Positions 13,185 through 21,706 of a stretch of 36,195 bases of DNA are shown one piece after another. Each line of letters begins with the position of its first letter. The stretch's first letter is position 1. A program made the position numbers and the translations under genes. The notes under the pieces were generated by a model that worked only from the letters and a program-made list of their open reading frames with translations, was not told the DNA's origin and made no database searches. Origin of the DNA: Candidatus Niyogibacteria bacterium RIFCSPLOWO2_12_FULL_41_13 (lineage in GTDB: Bacteria > Patescibacteriota > Minisyncoccia > 2-12-FULL-41-13); contig MHMS01000004.1 in assembly GCA_001821615.1 (NCBI GenBank), positions 1,401 to 37,595 on the forward strand. The letters are read 5' to 3'.

Positions 13185-13523
13185 TTAAAACGCGCCGGGC
13201 GAAATCGGAATACCCTGTCCTCCCACGCCAAAAGTCACGACCAAAACCCTGACCAATCCCCAAACCGCGACCATCGCAAACAAACCGATTAAACCCCAAA
13301 TCATATACCATTTGGCGTCAGCTCTTTTTTCTTCGTCCGCTCCGGATGTAACATAACTGATTACGCCGTAAAGAAACACAATAGTCGCAAGTGTCATCAA
13401 AATCGGAATAATTTGGTTAAAAATCGCCTGAAAAATAGTTAAAATACTGAAAACAGTCTGGCCTGCGGCAATCATAGGCAGAAAAAGAGCGGAAATCACG
13501 AATAAATCTTTGAAATGTTTCAT
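13185..13523 (-). CDS. VirB2/TrbC-like pilin
   Basis: The 112-residue protein starts MKHFKDLFVISALFLPMIAA, a probable signal peptide or first helix. It continues with the two-helix unit NQIIPILMTLATIVFLYGVI, loop TSGADEEKRADAKW, and WGLIGLFAMVAVWGLVRVLV. It ends in a short Gly/Pro-rich tail (GVGGQGIPISPGAF) like that after the first unit of the 12251 gene. The second helix motif GLFAMVAVWG is nearly the same in both, so they arose by duplication. The ATG at 13523 has no Shine-Dalgarno site. It lies 25 bases upstream of the 13159 start. Confidence 0.82.
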   Translation of the reverse strand: MKHFKDLFVISALFLPMIAAGQTVFSILTIFQAIFNQIIPILMTLATIVFLYGVISYVTSGADEEKRADAKWYMIWGLIGLFAMVAVWGLVRVLVVTFGVGGQGIPISPGAF

Positions 13524-13583
13524 TATTCTTATTTTTTTATTTTACTAAATTTAAAATAATCGACCTATTAATTAATTTTTATA

Positions 13584-13937
13584 TTACAATTTTTCAACTA
13601 AATCAACAATCGCTGTCGCTAAAACCTTAGAACCAAGCAGAACAGCCGCGCCAATCATCGTCCAGTAAAAAGTGGTTTTGGCTGTTTCCAGTTTTTTCTC
13701 GTCTCCTCCGGCGGTCACAAACATAAATCCGGCGTAAATAATAAAAATTCCAACCAAGGGAACGCCTGCTTTTATTATTATATCAGCCAAACCTTGGACT
13801 AATTTGGCAAAAGTCTTGGCTTCTATGGGATTTTCAAGCTCGGTGGCGCCAATAGCCGCGTCAACAACCGTTCCTCCTGTTATTATAATAATAGAGATTA
13901 TGATTGCAAAAAACAAGATTTTGGGTATAGACTTCAT
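13584..13937 (-). CDS. VirB2/TrbC-like pilin, diverged
   Basis: The 117-residue protein has an N-terminal signal-like helix (ILFFAIIISIIIITGGTVVD, about residues 7-26). A two-helix unit follows: IIIKAGVPLVGIFIIYAGFM, loop VTAGGDEKKLETAKTT, then MIGAAVLLGSKVLATAIVDL. The GGDEKKLETAK loop is close to the VirB2/TrbC consensus and differs from the three downstream paralogues. It may therefore be the canonical pilin subunit while the others are specialised. The 60-bp gap to the next gene (13524-13583) is AT-rich and lacks a clear promoter. Confidence 0.82.
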   Translation of the reverse strand: MKSIPKILFFAIIISIIIITGGTVVDAAIGATELENPIEAKTFAKLVQGLADIIIKAGVPLVGIFIIYAGFMFVTAGGDEKKLETAKTTFYWTMIGAAVLLGSKVLATAIVDLVEKL

Positions 13938-14084
13938 AAGATTAGCGATTAGCCGTTAGCTTATAGCTTTTAGGGCTATTTTAACATTTTTAATCAAAAC
14001 CTACAAGCTAATCAGCGATTAGCTTTTAGCGATTAGCTTTTAGGCAATTCCTAACAGCTAACAGCTATAAGCTAAAAGCTATTT
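13938..14084. repeat. Intergenic word-repeat tract, AGCTAATCGC type
   Basis: The gap is filled with near-repeats of short words such as TTAGCTTTTAGCGATTAGC and AGCTATAAGCTAAAAGCT in both orientations, which could fold into several weak hairpins. No gene is seen. Similar word-like tracts with other words lie at 15800-15896, 23850-23944 and 25346-25486. Confidence 0.6.
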
Positions 14085-14522
14085 TTATTGACATCCGGGA
14101 AATTTCTCCCAAGCCCATTTTATATCGTTTGCGCCCTTGAAGTCCGGATTAGCGATACTCTGAATAATAGTATTAACAATCAGCCAGGCGGCAAAAGCGA
14201 TGAAAATTCCGATAACAGTTGACCAAAGCACTGATTTTCCTTTTTCAAGCTGACTTTCCGAGCCGCCGGCAAACAAAATCATAATTCCTCCGGCCAAAAA
14301 TCCCAAAATAGCCAAAGGCAGAAGAAGACTCTTTAAAATAAAATGAATAATATTGCTGATAAGCTGGAATAAATGGCAAAGAGTGCAAGGATTTTCACCT
14401 GGCCCGCCGCAAGGCACTAAGCCAGCGGCGTAGGTAAAAAAAGGAAACAGAGAAATTAATAAAATTAAAAAAATAAGCGGAATGTATTTGCCATTTGCGA
14501 TTTGCGATTTGCGATTTATCAT
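14085..14522 (-). CDS. VirB2/TrbC-like pilin with Cys-rich N-terminal region
   Basis: The 145-residue protein has a signal-like helix (IPLIFLILLISLFPFFTYAA, about residues 14-33), then LVPCGGPGENPCTLCHLFQL with three cysteines, a motif seen before the helices in many Patescibacterial TrbC/VirB2-like proteins. The helices SLLLPLAILGFLAGGIMILF and TVIGIFIAFAAWLIVNTII flank the loop AGGSESQLEKGKS. The ATG overlaps the stop of the solute-binding protein gene by four bases (ATGA), so the two are translationally coupled. It is the first of five pilin-like genes. Confidence 0.83.
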   Translation of the reverse strand: MINRKSQIANGKYIPLIFLILLISLFPFFTYAAGLVPCGGPGENPCTLCHLFQLISNIIHFILKSLLLPLAILGFLAGGIMILFAGGSESQLEKGKSVLWSTVIGIFIAFAAWLIVNTIIQSIANPDFKGANDIKWAWEKFPGCQ

Positions 14523-15799
14523 AAATTCGGCTGGATGAACGGCCCCAATAATGATTTTAATTTTTCTCCGGCGTCGCGAACAAGCTCTTCAATTCCTTTT
14601 TTTTCCGAAGCCGCGCCCTCATTCATATCTTTGAATATAAGATATGTTTTTTCGGGTTCCGGGTCAATCCAAACGCGGCTTATCAGGGCCGATTGCCTGA
14701 ATATCTCCATCGTCGGATCGGAAACCGGAAAAGCGAGAAGACTGTTTAAAACAGAGGGAGTAAAAAATTCTTCCTGAAGAGATTTTTGGGCTTCAGGGCT
14801 TATCAAATAATTAATGAGATTAAAATCAAATTTTTTATCAACGCTTAATTTTGAAACAGCGAGAGCTTCAATTTTGGCGTAAGTTATTTTAGTTTTGGCG
14901 CCGCGAACTTGAGGAACGAGCGCGGCGTCAAAATTCAAGTAGGGGTTTTTTTCTTTGAACTCGCGGTATTCGGAAGCAAAACCGAAATACATCGCCAGCT
15001 TCCCCTGCAAGAAAAACTCTTTATCCAGGGGAAGATTTTTTGCCCAGCTGAAAGTTTTTTTTCTTGAATCCCTGAATTGGTTGAAAAAACGGACGGCTGA
15101 TTCGGCGCTCTCCAACTTGACTTCAAGAGTTTCGCGCTTAACAATCGGACTTCCGCCCTGCAAAATCAAAAGCGAAATAATGTCTTTGGCGCGCAAAACA
15201 TTGCTAAATTCTCCGAGAGCCGAACCCGATTGCAAAATATTTTTGTTGGAATCGATTTTTGTAAGCGCCTGGCTATAAGTTAAAAACTCGTCCCAAGTTT
15301 GAGGAGGACGCGAGAACCCGTCGTTTCCGAACAAATCCCGATTCCAATAAAGAACCACCGGGTCTATAAAAAGAGGGAAGCCCAAAATGCCGCTTTTTGA
15401 AAGAAAAATCTCCCCCGCCCCCAAAAAAGAATCTTTGAATTTTCTTAAATTAAACGCTTCAAAAGGAATTTCAAAAATTTTATCCTTGAATTTTAAAATC
15501 CTTTCTTGATTTAAAGCGAAAATATCCGGGCCGGAATTGCTCGCCAAACCGTCAATAATTTCGGAGTAATAACTCTGGTTCTCTTTCTCCTCGTAAATGA
15601 GCTTTAAACCGGAGTTCATCCGCCGGTATCCCTCAAGCGCGAAATCCATTTTTGCCCGAGGATAAGGCGCCCAGAATTTAATTTCGCTTCCTTTGCCGGA
15701 TTTTTGATTTAATCCTGGTCCGGCTCCGGAAAAAATTAAAACCGCGGCAATGGTCGCTAAAATAAAAATCGGAATTAAAATCAGCTGAACTTTGTTCAT
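14519..15799 (-). CDS. Extracellular solute-binding protein, family 1
   Basis: Family 1 binding proteins deliver sugars or similar solutes to ABC importers. The 426-residue protein from ATG 15799 has an N-terminal membrane helix (about residues 2-24, LILIPIFILATIAAVLIF), probably an anchor because no lipobox Cys is present. Then follow FWAPYPRAKMDFALEGYRR, GPDIFALNQERI, the signature GFPLFIDPVVLYWNRDLF (about 145-162) and PPQTWDEFLTYSQALTKI. An in-frame TTG six codons earlier is less likely. It overlaps the first pilin gene by four bases. This suggests it belongs to the same surface machinery, though there is no permease gene nearby. Confidence 0.87.
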   Translation of the reverse strand: MNKVQLILIPIFILATIAAVLIFSGAGPGLNQKSGKGSEIKFWAPYPRAKMDFALEGYRRMNSGLKLIYEEKENQSYYSEIIDGLASNSGPDIFALNQERILKFKDKIFEIPFEAFNLRKFKDSFLGAGEIFLSKSGILGFPLFIDPVVLYWNRDLFGNDGFSRPPQTWDEFLTYSQALTKIDSNKNILQSGSALGEFSNVLRAKDIISLLILQGGSPIVKRETLEVKLESAESAVRFFNQFRDSRKKTFSWAKNLPLDKEFFLQGKLAMYFGFASEYREFKEKNPYLNFDAALVPQVRGAKTKITYAKIEALAVSKLSVDKKFDFNLINYLISPEAQKSLQEEFFTPSVLNSLLAFPVSDPTMEIFRQSALISRVWIDPEPEKTYLIFKDMNEGAASEKKGIEELVRDAGEKLKSLLGPFIQPNL

Positions 15800-15896
15800 A
15801 AAAAAATTAAAAATCAAATATCAAAAATATAGATTAAAAATTTTGAATTTTAAATTTTGATTTGCCATTTTGCATTTTGATTTTTAATTTTTGATT

Positions 15897-16421
15897 TTAT
15901 TTCCTGAACACCAGCCCATAATGGTATTCCCCGGCGTAAACTTCTTTGTCCAATTTGAATCCGTTTTCCAAAAACAGATTTCTCGTTTCTTCCGAAGAAA
16001 GACGATGCTCCGCCGGAGGGCCGATTTTAGGCGCGTTTTTTTCCCATTCCGCCACCGCGACTTTGCCATTCGGTTTTAAAATCCGCCGCGCTTCGTCAAG
16101 CAGATTTTTTTTGTTTTCAATCTGAAACAAAACGCTTGAGATTAAAATAAAATCAATTGAATCTTCTTTAAGCCGGGTTGAATTGGCTTTTTCAAGGTCT
16201 GCCCAAACCGTTTCAATATTCAACAAATGATTCAGCCGCGATTTTGAACGGACCATTTCAAGCATATTTTTCTGAATGTCAACGGCGTAAACTTTGCCTC
16301 CCTCGCCGGCTTTTTTCGCCAGAGCAATCGCGTAAAATCCCGCGCCTGAACCGAAATCCGCGATTTTCATCCCCGGCTCAATATCCAAAGAATCAATTAT
16401 CTGGGTGGGGTCTATGAACAT
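15897..16421 (-). CDS. Class I SAM-dependent methyltransferase
   Basis: The 174-residue protein carries the class I methyltransferase fold. Motif I IADFGSGAGFYAIALAKKAG (about residues 20-39) binds S-adenosylmethionine, VYAVDIQ (about 44-50) ends in the ribose-contacting acidic strand, and DFILISSVLFQI plus ILKPNGKVAVAEW are the later core strands. It resembles small UbiE/ArsM-like methyltransferases, but the substrate is not evident. The ATG at 16421 lies 7 bases after the gyrA stop, so it is probably co-transcribed with gyrA. It has no Shine-Dalgarno site. Confidence 0.87.
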   Translation of the reverse strand: MFIDPTQIIDSLDIEPGMKIADFGSGAGFYAIALAKKAGEGGKVYAVDIQKNMLEMVRSKSRLNHLLNIETVWADLEKANSTRLKEDSIDFILISSVLFQIENKKNLLDEARRILKPNGKVAVAEWEKNAPKIGPPAEHRLSSEETRNLFLENGFKLDKEVYAGEYHYGLVFRK

Positions 16422-16428
16422 AAAAATT

Positions 16429-19400
16429 TTATATAATCGTTACCGCCGCGATCCGATCCCCTTCTTCAATTCTCATCACTCTGACGCCTTGAGCGGTCCG
16501 CGAAAGCGTTGAAACGTCTTGCAAGGCGAATCGTATAACCAGTCCTTTTTTTGTAATGGCCAACACTTCTTCTTTTTCCGGTTCAATGAGCCTTAGACTT
16601 ACCAACGAGCCTGTTTTGGGCGTTATTTTAATCGTCTTGACGCCCACACCTCCTCTTTTCTGAAGGCGATACTGCTTTAGGGAAACCTGTTTTCCCAATC
16701 CTTTTTCGCTCAAAAGGAAAACCTTGATTTCCTTTTCCCGCTCTTTCGGGTCAAACGCGCCGGCTCCCACGATTTCGTCGCTACTCCTTAATTTCATCGC
16801 CCTGACTCCTGTCGCGCCTCTTCCCATCAGCCTAACTTCCGATTCTTTGAACCTGACGGACATTCCCTGTTTTGTGGCCAGAATCAATTCATTTCCTTTT
16901 TTAGCGCTCAAGGCAAACCTTAGACTGTCTCCTTTTAACAATTTAATGGCGATTAGCCCGGACTTTCTAACCTCCTCAAAATCGCTTGACTTTGCTTTCT
17001 TTATTATACCCTTCGCGGTAATGAGAATCAAAGACAAGTCTTGCGTCTCTTTTGATTTGGAAAGAGCGATAATCGCCGCCACTTTCTCGCCGGAAGAAAG
17101 CGAGAGAAAGTTAACAATCGGTTTTCCTTTGCCTGTTTTTTTTCCTTCAGGAATTTCGTGCATTTTCAGTTTGTAAACCTTTCCGGCGTTCGTAAAAAAC
17201 AAAAGGTCGTCGTGGCTTGAACCGGCGAGAATATGCTCAATAATGTCTTCTGATTTCAATTCAAGTCCGGACGAACCCCGGCCTCCGCGTTTTTGGGCGC
17301 GGTATTCTTCGGGCGAGACGCGTTTTGCGTAGCCGTCCTGGGTTAAAATCAAAATTGATTCTTCCTCCGGGATTAAATCTTCGGGAAGCATGGCTTTCGG
17401 GCTGTAATCCACTATCTTTGTTTTTCTTTCGTCGCCAAACTTGTTTCTTGCTTCAACGAGTTCTTTTTTGATGACTGCCAAAATTTTTTTCGCGTCTTTC
17501 AGAAGCTCTTTTAATTCTTTGATGAGTTTTAATTTTTCCTCAAACTCGTTCTGGATTTTTTTGCGCTCCAGTCCGGCAAGCGTTTGAAGTTGCATGGCTA
17601 AAATAGCGTCCGATTGGACCGGGGTCAATCTGAATTTTTTTATCAAATTTTCTTTCGCTTCTTCTCTTGATTCGGACTGCTTTATGGTTTTAATGACAGC
17701 GTCAATGTTATCCAGCGCTTTTTTAAGGCCTTCTAAAATATGGGCTCTTTCCTCGGCTTTTTTGAGTTCGTATCTTGTTCTTCGTTCAACCACTTCCCGG
17801 CGAAAAACGATGAAATGTTCCAAAATTTGCTTAAGCGAAAGGACCTGCGGCTGAATCCCTCCGACGAGCGCGAGCATGTTAAAATGAAAAGTTCGCTCTA
17901 AATCGGTGTGAGCGTAAAAATAATTCAAAACTTTCTGCGGCTGGGCGTCGCTTTTGAGCTCAATGACGACGCGCACGCCTTCTTTGCCCGATTCGTCGCG
18001 GATGTCCCGGATCCCTTCTATTTTTTTGTCTTTGACAAGCTCTGCCATTTTCTTAATCAAATCCGCCTTCGCCACCTGAAAAGGAATGGAGGAAACGACA
18101 ATTTGATAATGGTCTTTTTTTGTTTCGCTGATTTCCGCTTCGCCTCGGGTTAGCACTCCGCCCCGGCCGGTCAAATAAGCCCGGCTGATGTCTTCCTTGT
18201 TAAAAATCAATCCGCCGGTTGGAAAATCAGGGCCTTGAATGTATTTAAGCAAATCCTTTTCCGACGAATCAGGATGGTCAATAAGGCGCGCGAGAGCGTC
18301 AATCACCTCTCTTAAATTATGAGGCGGAATGTTCGTGGCCATTCCGACCGCGATTCCCAAAGAACCATTCAGCAGTAATTGGGGAATTCGGGCGGGCAAA
18401 ACCTTTGGCTCTTCCCGCGTTGAGTCGTAATTCGGCGCGAAGTCAACCGTGTCTTTGTCTATGTCTTCAAGCAAGGCCGAACTTAACGGAGCCAGTTTCG
18501 CCTCTGAATATCTTTGAGCCGCGGGAGGATCTCCGTCAATCGAATTATGCGCGAAGACGCCAGCCGCTAATGCAAAGTTGTGAGTTCGTTGAATAGTAAT
18601 ATCGTAAACATCCGCCCGTTCTTTAAGTCGGCGAACCAACACAACTTTATGATTTTTTTGAATCATTTCCCGAATAGATTCTGATTGCCCGAAGAAATAC
18701 TTTTTCAAACCGGTTTCCCATGTAATAGCGCAGCCATAAGGATATACTTCTTTTCTCGCTCGTTCATAATATTCTTTTGTTATCGGTTTTTTATGGTCAA
18801 AAAGCTGGCGGCAAATTTTGATAAATTTTACTAATCCAGTTTTGTTAGTAAAATGATTTTTGTTTCCCTTAATAATATTTTGACGCATTCGCTTTTCATA
18901 TACAGGATCTTGCCAGAGTCGTTTAAGCGTTGCGGTGGCTTGCTTGCTTAATTCAATTCTTCTTTCCGGATGCGCCGCGATGTAGGCCTTGTTAACTTCG
19001 CTTAAAAATTGCCGCATTCGTTCCCGATAATTATTGTTTTGCCAATTCTGTTTATTTCGTTTAGAAAGACGGACGGCATATTGCGCTCGATTTTCTGGTT
19101 TATCCCAAAATGCTCTTCTGCCTTCAGAAAGTTTTTTCCTATATTCAGCGTCGTTTTGATGTTTTTCGGACATTAATTCATAGTGCGTTTTCCAATGTTC
19201 TTTCCAGTGTAGACGCTGAATATTAGTAGGGTTGTTATTTAGTTTGTTGAAATCCAGATGATGACGTATTCTGCCGCGTTTACGGCTATAAACCATTTGG
19301 CTAAGATTATATTCATCGGCCAAATGATGCGCAAAGCTCCAGCAATTATTGCTCGGTTGATATATTTCTTCATAACCAATTAGGTTCTTATCAGCGCCAC

Positions 19401-20064
19401 TATATGGTCGAGTATAAATAGGCATAAGAGAATTTCCTGGTTTAAGAAATTGCGCTTCCTGATAAGCGCCATCGCGCAACATAAAAGGGTGATTGGGAGT
19501 GCAACGTATTTTTTCGTTATTGTCTAATGTTATTTCAACTAATTCGGCATTTTTTATTGTCAATCGGGGGTGTTGAATTTCTGCAATTTCAATTTCATTT
19601 TTCTCATTAATTGTAAAAGTAAAATTTCTCTTGCCTTCGCGGTATTCTTTAATAAGTTCTTCAAAAGAAAGATTGCGATTGTCGGCTAAGTGAATTTTAG
19701 TTTCTTTTGTAAAACAGCCGAAATTTCCTTGGCCTTCAACCAAGGGATGGCGAAACGACCAGTCTTGAGCCATTCTTACCATTGCTTCGTAAATCGGGGC
19801 GTCGCCGTGAGGATGATATTTCGCCATCACCTCGCCGACAACCGCGGCTGATTTTCTGAACCTTGCCCCCGGAGTCAAACCCATTTCGTTCATCGCGTGC
19901 AAAATCCGGCGCTGAACCGGCTTTAATCCGTCCCGCAAATCCGGCAAAGCCCGCGAAACTATTACGCTCATCGCGTAATCAAGATAAGATTCCTCCATCT
20001 CGGTTTTGATGTCTCTCAAAATAATTTTGCCGTTAAATTGTTTATTGTTTTTTTCTTCAGCCAT
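16429..20064 (-). CDS. gyrA: DNA gyrase subunit A precursor with intein
   Basis: GyrA is the breakage-reunion subunit of DNA gyrase, which introduces negative supercoils. The 1211-codon frame encodes N-extein residues 1-116 (ending VEGQGNFG), an intein at 117-507 and C-extein 508-1211 (starting [17 protein letters not shown]). Splicing would give an 820-residue GyrA, close to the usual size. The catalytic Tyr lies in AQRYSEAKL, residue 128 after splicing. The quinolone-pocket region [20 protein letters not shown] is at 82-101. The C-terminal half has the beta-pinwheel repeats, including the GyrA-box-like [10 protein letters not shown] and [12 protein letters not shown] at 20064 without Shine-Dalgarno. 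It lies 13 bases downstream of the MBL-fold gene. Confidence 0.95.
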   Translation of the reverse strand: MAEEKNNKQFNGKIILRDIKTEMEESYLDYAMSVIVSRALPDLRDGLKPVQRRILHAMNEMGLTPGARFRKSAAVVGEVMAKYHPHGDAPIYEAMVRMAQDWSFRHPLVEGQGNFGCFTKETKIHLADNRNLSFEELIKEYREGKRNFTFTINEKNEIEIAEIQHPRLTIKNAELVEITLDNNEKIRCTPNHPFMLRDGAYQEAQFLKPGNSLMPIYTRPYSGADKNLIGYEEIYQPSNNCWSFAHHLADEYNLSQMVYSRKRGRIRHHLDFNKLNNNPTNIQRLHWKEHWKTHYELMSEKHQNDAEYRKKLSEGRRAFWDKPENRAQYAVRLSKRNKQNWQNNNYRERMRQFLSEVNKAYIAAHPERRIELSKQATATLKRLWQDPVYEKRMRQNIIKGNKNHFTNKTGLVKFIKICRQLFDHKKPITKEYYERARKEVYPYGCAITWETGLKKYFFGQSESIREMIQKNHKVVLVRRLKERADVYDITIQRTHNFALAAGVFAHNSIDGDPPAAQRYSEAKLAPLSSALLEDIDKDTVDFAPNYDSTREEPKVLPARIPQLLLNGSLGIAVGMATNIPPHNLREVIDALARLIDHPDSSEKDLLKYIQGPDFPTGGLIFNKEDISRAYLTGRGGVLTRGEAEISETKKDHYQIVVSSIPFQVAKADLIKKMAELVKDKKIEGIRDIRDESGKEGVRVVIELKSDAQPQKVLNYFYAHTDLERTFHFNMLALVGGIQPQVLSLKQILEHFIVFRREVVERRTRYELKKAEERAHILEGLKKALDNIDAVIKTIKQSESREEAKENLIKKFRLTPVQSDAILAMQLQTLAGLERKKIQNEFEEKLKLIKELKELLKDAKKILAVIKKELVEARNKFGDERKTKIVDYSPKAMLPEDLIPEEESILILTQDGYAKRVSPEEYRAQKRGGRGSSGLELKSEDIIEHILAGSSHDDLLFFTNAGKVYKLKMHEIPEGKKTGKGKPIVNFLSLSSGEKVAAIIALSKSKETQDLSLILITAKGIIKKAKSSDFEEVRKSGLIAIKLLKGDSLRFALSAKKGNELILATKQGMSVRFKESEVRLMGRGATGVRAMKLRSSDEIVGAGAFDPKEREKEIKVFLLSEKGLGKQVSLKQYRLQKRGGVGVKTIKITPKTGSLVSLRLIEPEKEEVLAITKKGLVIRFALQDVSTLSRTAQGVRVMRIEEGDRIAAVTII
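18544..19716 (-). mobile_element. GyrA intein with HNH homing endonuclease domain
   Basis: This 391-residue in-frame insertion starts with Cys1 ([14 protein letters not shown]) and ends with GVFAHN, followed by Ser +1 of the extein, so all splicing residues are present: Cys1, block B TPNHPF (intein residues 73-78, His76), penultimate His390, Asn391. Block F/C-terminal strands are [18 protein letters not shown]. The middle (about 110-290) carries an HNH-type endonuclease signature [20 protein letters not shown] then HWKEH. Three lysine/arginine-rich repeats follow ([24 protein letters not shown]) that look like DNA-binding modules of mobile endonucleases. The insertion point is GNFG/SIDGD, just before the active-site tyrosine. 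It appears splicing-competent, and the endonuclease may be active. Confidence 0.93.
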
Positions 20065-20077
20065 AAAAATCCAAAAT

Positions 20078-20716
20078 TCAAATCTGCGGTTTTAAAACTC
20101 TCAATTCAAATCCTTGTTTTTCTTTTAACTCTTTGCTTTTAATTGCGATTTTTTCTTCTTCTTGAATTTTTCCCTTGTTGAATTCTTTCAAAAATTCTTC
20201 AAAATGCGCCCGGTGTTTTTTCGTAAGATGCCAGTGCGCCGGAATAACGAGCTTTGGTTCAAGTTCGCTGATTATTTTGAGCGCCTTTTCAGCCGGAGAA
20301 AATTCCGGGTCTATCGGCAAAAAAAGAATATCAATCAACCCGATTTTTTCCCTTAAATCAGGGCTTATCTCACCCTCGCCGAAATCCCCAAAATGACAAA
20401 GCTTGATATCTTCCAATTCAACCAAATAAACGGTGTTTAATCCATTTTTCTTTCCTTTTGAAGAATCGTGAAAAGTTTCCATACCTTTCGCGAAAACTCC
20501 TTTAAATTCATATTCTCCGGGTCCTTCAATAACAAAACTCTCCTTGCTGAAATTTTCTTTGCCGTTGTGATTCGCGTGCTCGTGGCTTATGAACGCGATA
20601 TCGGCGTTAAATCTCGGCGGCTTGAATTCCGATTCTTTTGAAGGCGGGTCAAAAACAAGGGTCAAATCTTTTGATTGGATTTTAAAACAAGAAACACCGT
20701 GATAGGTGATAAGCAT
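20078..20716 (-). CDS. Metallo-beta-lactamase-fold protein (Lactamase_B_3-like)
   Basis: The 212-residue protein has the MBL fold order: LVFDPPSK (about residues 20-27), the metal motif SHEHANHN (44-51), a [20 protein letters not shown] strand pair (about 64-83), [12 protein letters not shown] (about 111-122) and a late [10 protein letters not shown]. It resembles the small Lactamase_B_3/UPF0173-type hydrolases. In the usual HxHxDH signature the aspartate is replaced by asparagine (H45, H47, N49, H50), so activity may be altered. The ATG at 20716 overlaps the target duplication of a MITE that begins two bases upstream. The native promoter has therefore been separated from the gene. It is the first gene before gyrA. 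Confidence 0.8.
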   Translation of the reverse strand: MLITYHGVSCFKIQSKDLTLVFDPPSKESEFKPPRFNADIAFISHEHANHNGKENFSKESFVIEGPGEYEFKGVFAKGMETFHDSSKGKKNGLNTVYLVELEDIKLCHFGDFGEGEISPDLREKIGLIDILFLPIDPEFSPAEKALKIISELEPKLVIPAHWHLTKKHRAHFEEFLKEFNKGKIQEEEKIAIKSKELKEKQGFELRVLKPQI

Positions 20717-20717
20717 A

Positions 20718-20859
20718 CCCAGTAAGACTAAATCGAATATTTCTTGCTAAATCCGCAAGTGAATATCCGACTATTATTACGCTTAATTTTAATTTTGTAA
20801 TAAAACATGTTTATATCACGCAAGAAACTGGATTTAGCATTCGATTTTGTCTTACTGGG
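20718..20859. mobile_element. MITE family 1, copy 2
   Basis: The 142-bp element has the same ends and orientation as copy 1, with CATA duplicated on both sides (20714-20717 and 20860-20863). The left duplication includes the start codon of the MBL-fold gene (minus strand). No coding capacity. Confidence 0.9.
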
Positions 20860-20865
20860 CATAAT

Positions 20866-20890
20866 AAGAAAAATATAACATATTTTTCTT
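20866..20890. repeat. AT-rich hairpin
   Basis: AAGAAAAATAT and ATATTTTTCTT are perfect 11-base arms around AAC. It lies between the MITE and the comF remnant and could act as a weak transcription end in either direction. Confidence 0.5.
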
Positions 20891-20909
20891 GAAATTTCTA
20901 ATTTCTAAA

Positions 20910-20966
20910 CTATCCTCTCGCCGCCACCGCGCCGATGACAATTTTCGCTCCGGCTTTTTTGAGCGC
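20910..20966 (-). pseudogene. comF 3'-end fragment
   Basis: The minus strand encodes ALKKAGAKIVIGAVAARG and a TAG stop, the same as the end of comF at 21707-21765. Four base differences are seen over 57 bases (stop TAG for TAA, GGA for GGG, GGC for GGA, CTC for CTT), all silent. Homology ends at about 20966, before the cassette D terminator. Confidence 0.88.
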
Positions 20967-20986
20967 AACCGCCCGCAAAACGTTGG

Positions 20987-21028
20987 AAATAAAAAGCCAG
21001 AAAACCTAAAATTCAGATCTTCTGGCTT
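20987..21028 (-). terminator. Intrinsic terminator of cassette D
   Basis: On the minus strand AAGCCAGAA pairs with TTCTGGCTT (9 bp; 20994-21002 and 21020-21028), followed by TTTATTT. It begins 6 bases after the stop codon of the gene at 21034. Confidence 0.8.
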
Positions 21029-21033
21029 AAATA

Positions 21034-21585
21034 CTACTTATTATTGTCTATAATAGACCTTGCCTCTTGAAGAACTTTTTGTTTGTCTGCCTCAAGTTCT
21101 TTTTCAGCCGCATCAATAAATGCTTTTGCGGCAACAAAAAGCATTGCCCTTCCAAAACCAGCCACAATCTTAGAACCTAGATCTAGAGTGCTCTCTTCAA
21201 AAAGTTTTAACCATTCATCTCTTACCTCGCCTTCAGTCGTTTTTATCAAGTATTCTCTGAGCCCTCCTTCATTGTTCTTTTCTAAAAAATCGAGAGCTGC
21301 TTCAAAATTAGTCCGCGAAACTTTGGGGAATTTTTTGCCATTACCCCGGTACAAAACCCCTAATAAAATAACCGAACTTCGGAAAAAACAACCTAAGGCT
21401 TTCTTAAATTCTTCGCTTTCTTCCGGTCCTGACAGATCAGCGGTGCCTTGCATCCAACCACCCAAAGTATTGTAGAAATCAGGAGCGCTCTCCAATGCTT
21501 TTAAAAACTCATCTATTAAATCCGAGCGATTACCCATAACTGCAAGTAGTGTGTATCGAAGATTTTCGCGATTTATCCTTATCAT
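21034..21585 (-). CDS. Hypothetical helical protein, cassette D gene
   Basis: The 183-residue protein is not recognised. It is predicted to be soluble and almost entirely helical, with an N-terminal MIRINRENLRYTLLAVMGNR, a Gly-containing middle (LGGWMQGTADLSGPEE), a mildly hydrophobic stretch SSVILLGVLYRG and a charged coiled-coil-like C-terminus (AAEKELEADKQKVLQEARSI). A possible small hydrophobic helix is VAGFGRAMLFVAAKAFIDAA. It has its own promoter at 21658-21686, an AAGGAGGAAGA ribosome site directly before the ATG, a leader of about 65 bases and its own terminator. It is inserted between comF and a comF 3' fragment. Confidence 0.78.
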   Translation of the reverse strand: MIRINRENLRYTLLAVMGNRSDLIDEFLKALESAPDFYNTLGGWMQGTADLSGPEESEEFKKALGCFFRSSVILLGVLYRGNGKKFPKVSRTNFEAALDFLEKNNEGGLREYLIKTTEGEVRDEWLKLFEESTLDLGSKIVAGFGRAMLFVAAKAFIDAAEKELEADKQKVLQEARSIIDNNK

Positions 21586-21589
21586 TCTT

Positions 21590-21595
21590 CCTCCT
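21590..21595 (-). promoter_or_regulatory. Strong ribosome binding site of cassette D
   Basis: AGGAGG lies 4 bases before the ATG at 21585 on the minus strand, within a longer purine run. It supports this start over any internal one. Confidence 0.75.
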
Positions 21596-21657
21596 TCCTT
21601 TCTCTTGGAAATGGAAAAATCAGACTTTTAAATAAAGATTCACTTTTATCTATTTTT

Positions 21658-21686
21658 ATTCTATAGCAATTTGACAAGGAAGTCAA
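21658..21686 (-). promoter_or_regulatory. Sigma70-type promoter of cassette D
   Basis: On the minus strand TTGACT (21686-21681), a 17-bp spacer and TAGAAT (21663-21658). It begins TTGACTTC like cassettes A and B. Confidence 0.7.
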
Positions 21687-21706
21687 CAGCAAAATAAGCA
21701 ATCAAA

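Noticed and set aside
16429-20064. GyrA fused to an unrelated nuclease
   Set aside because: The extra segment has complete intein ends (Cys1, His-Asn, Ser +1) and interrupts a conserved motif, so it is an intein and not a domain fusion.
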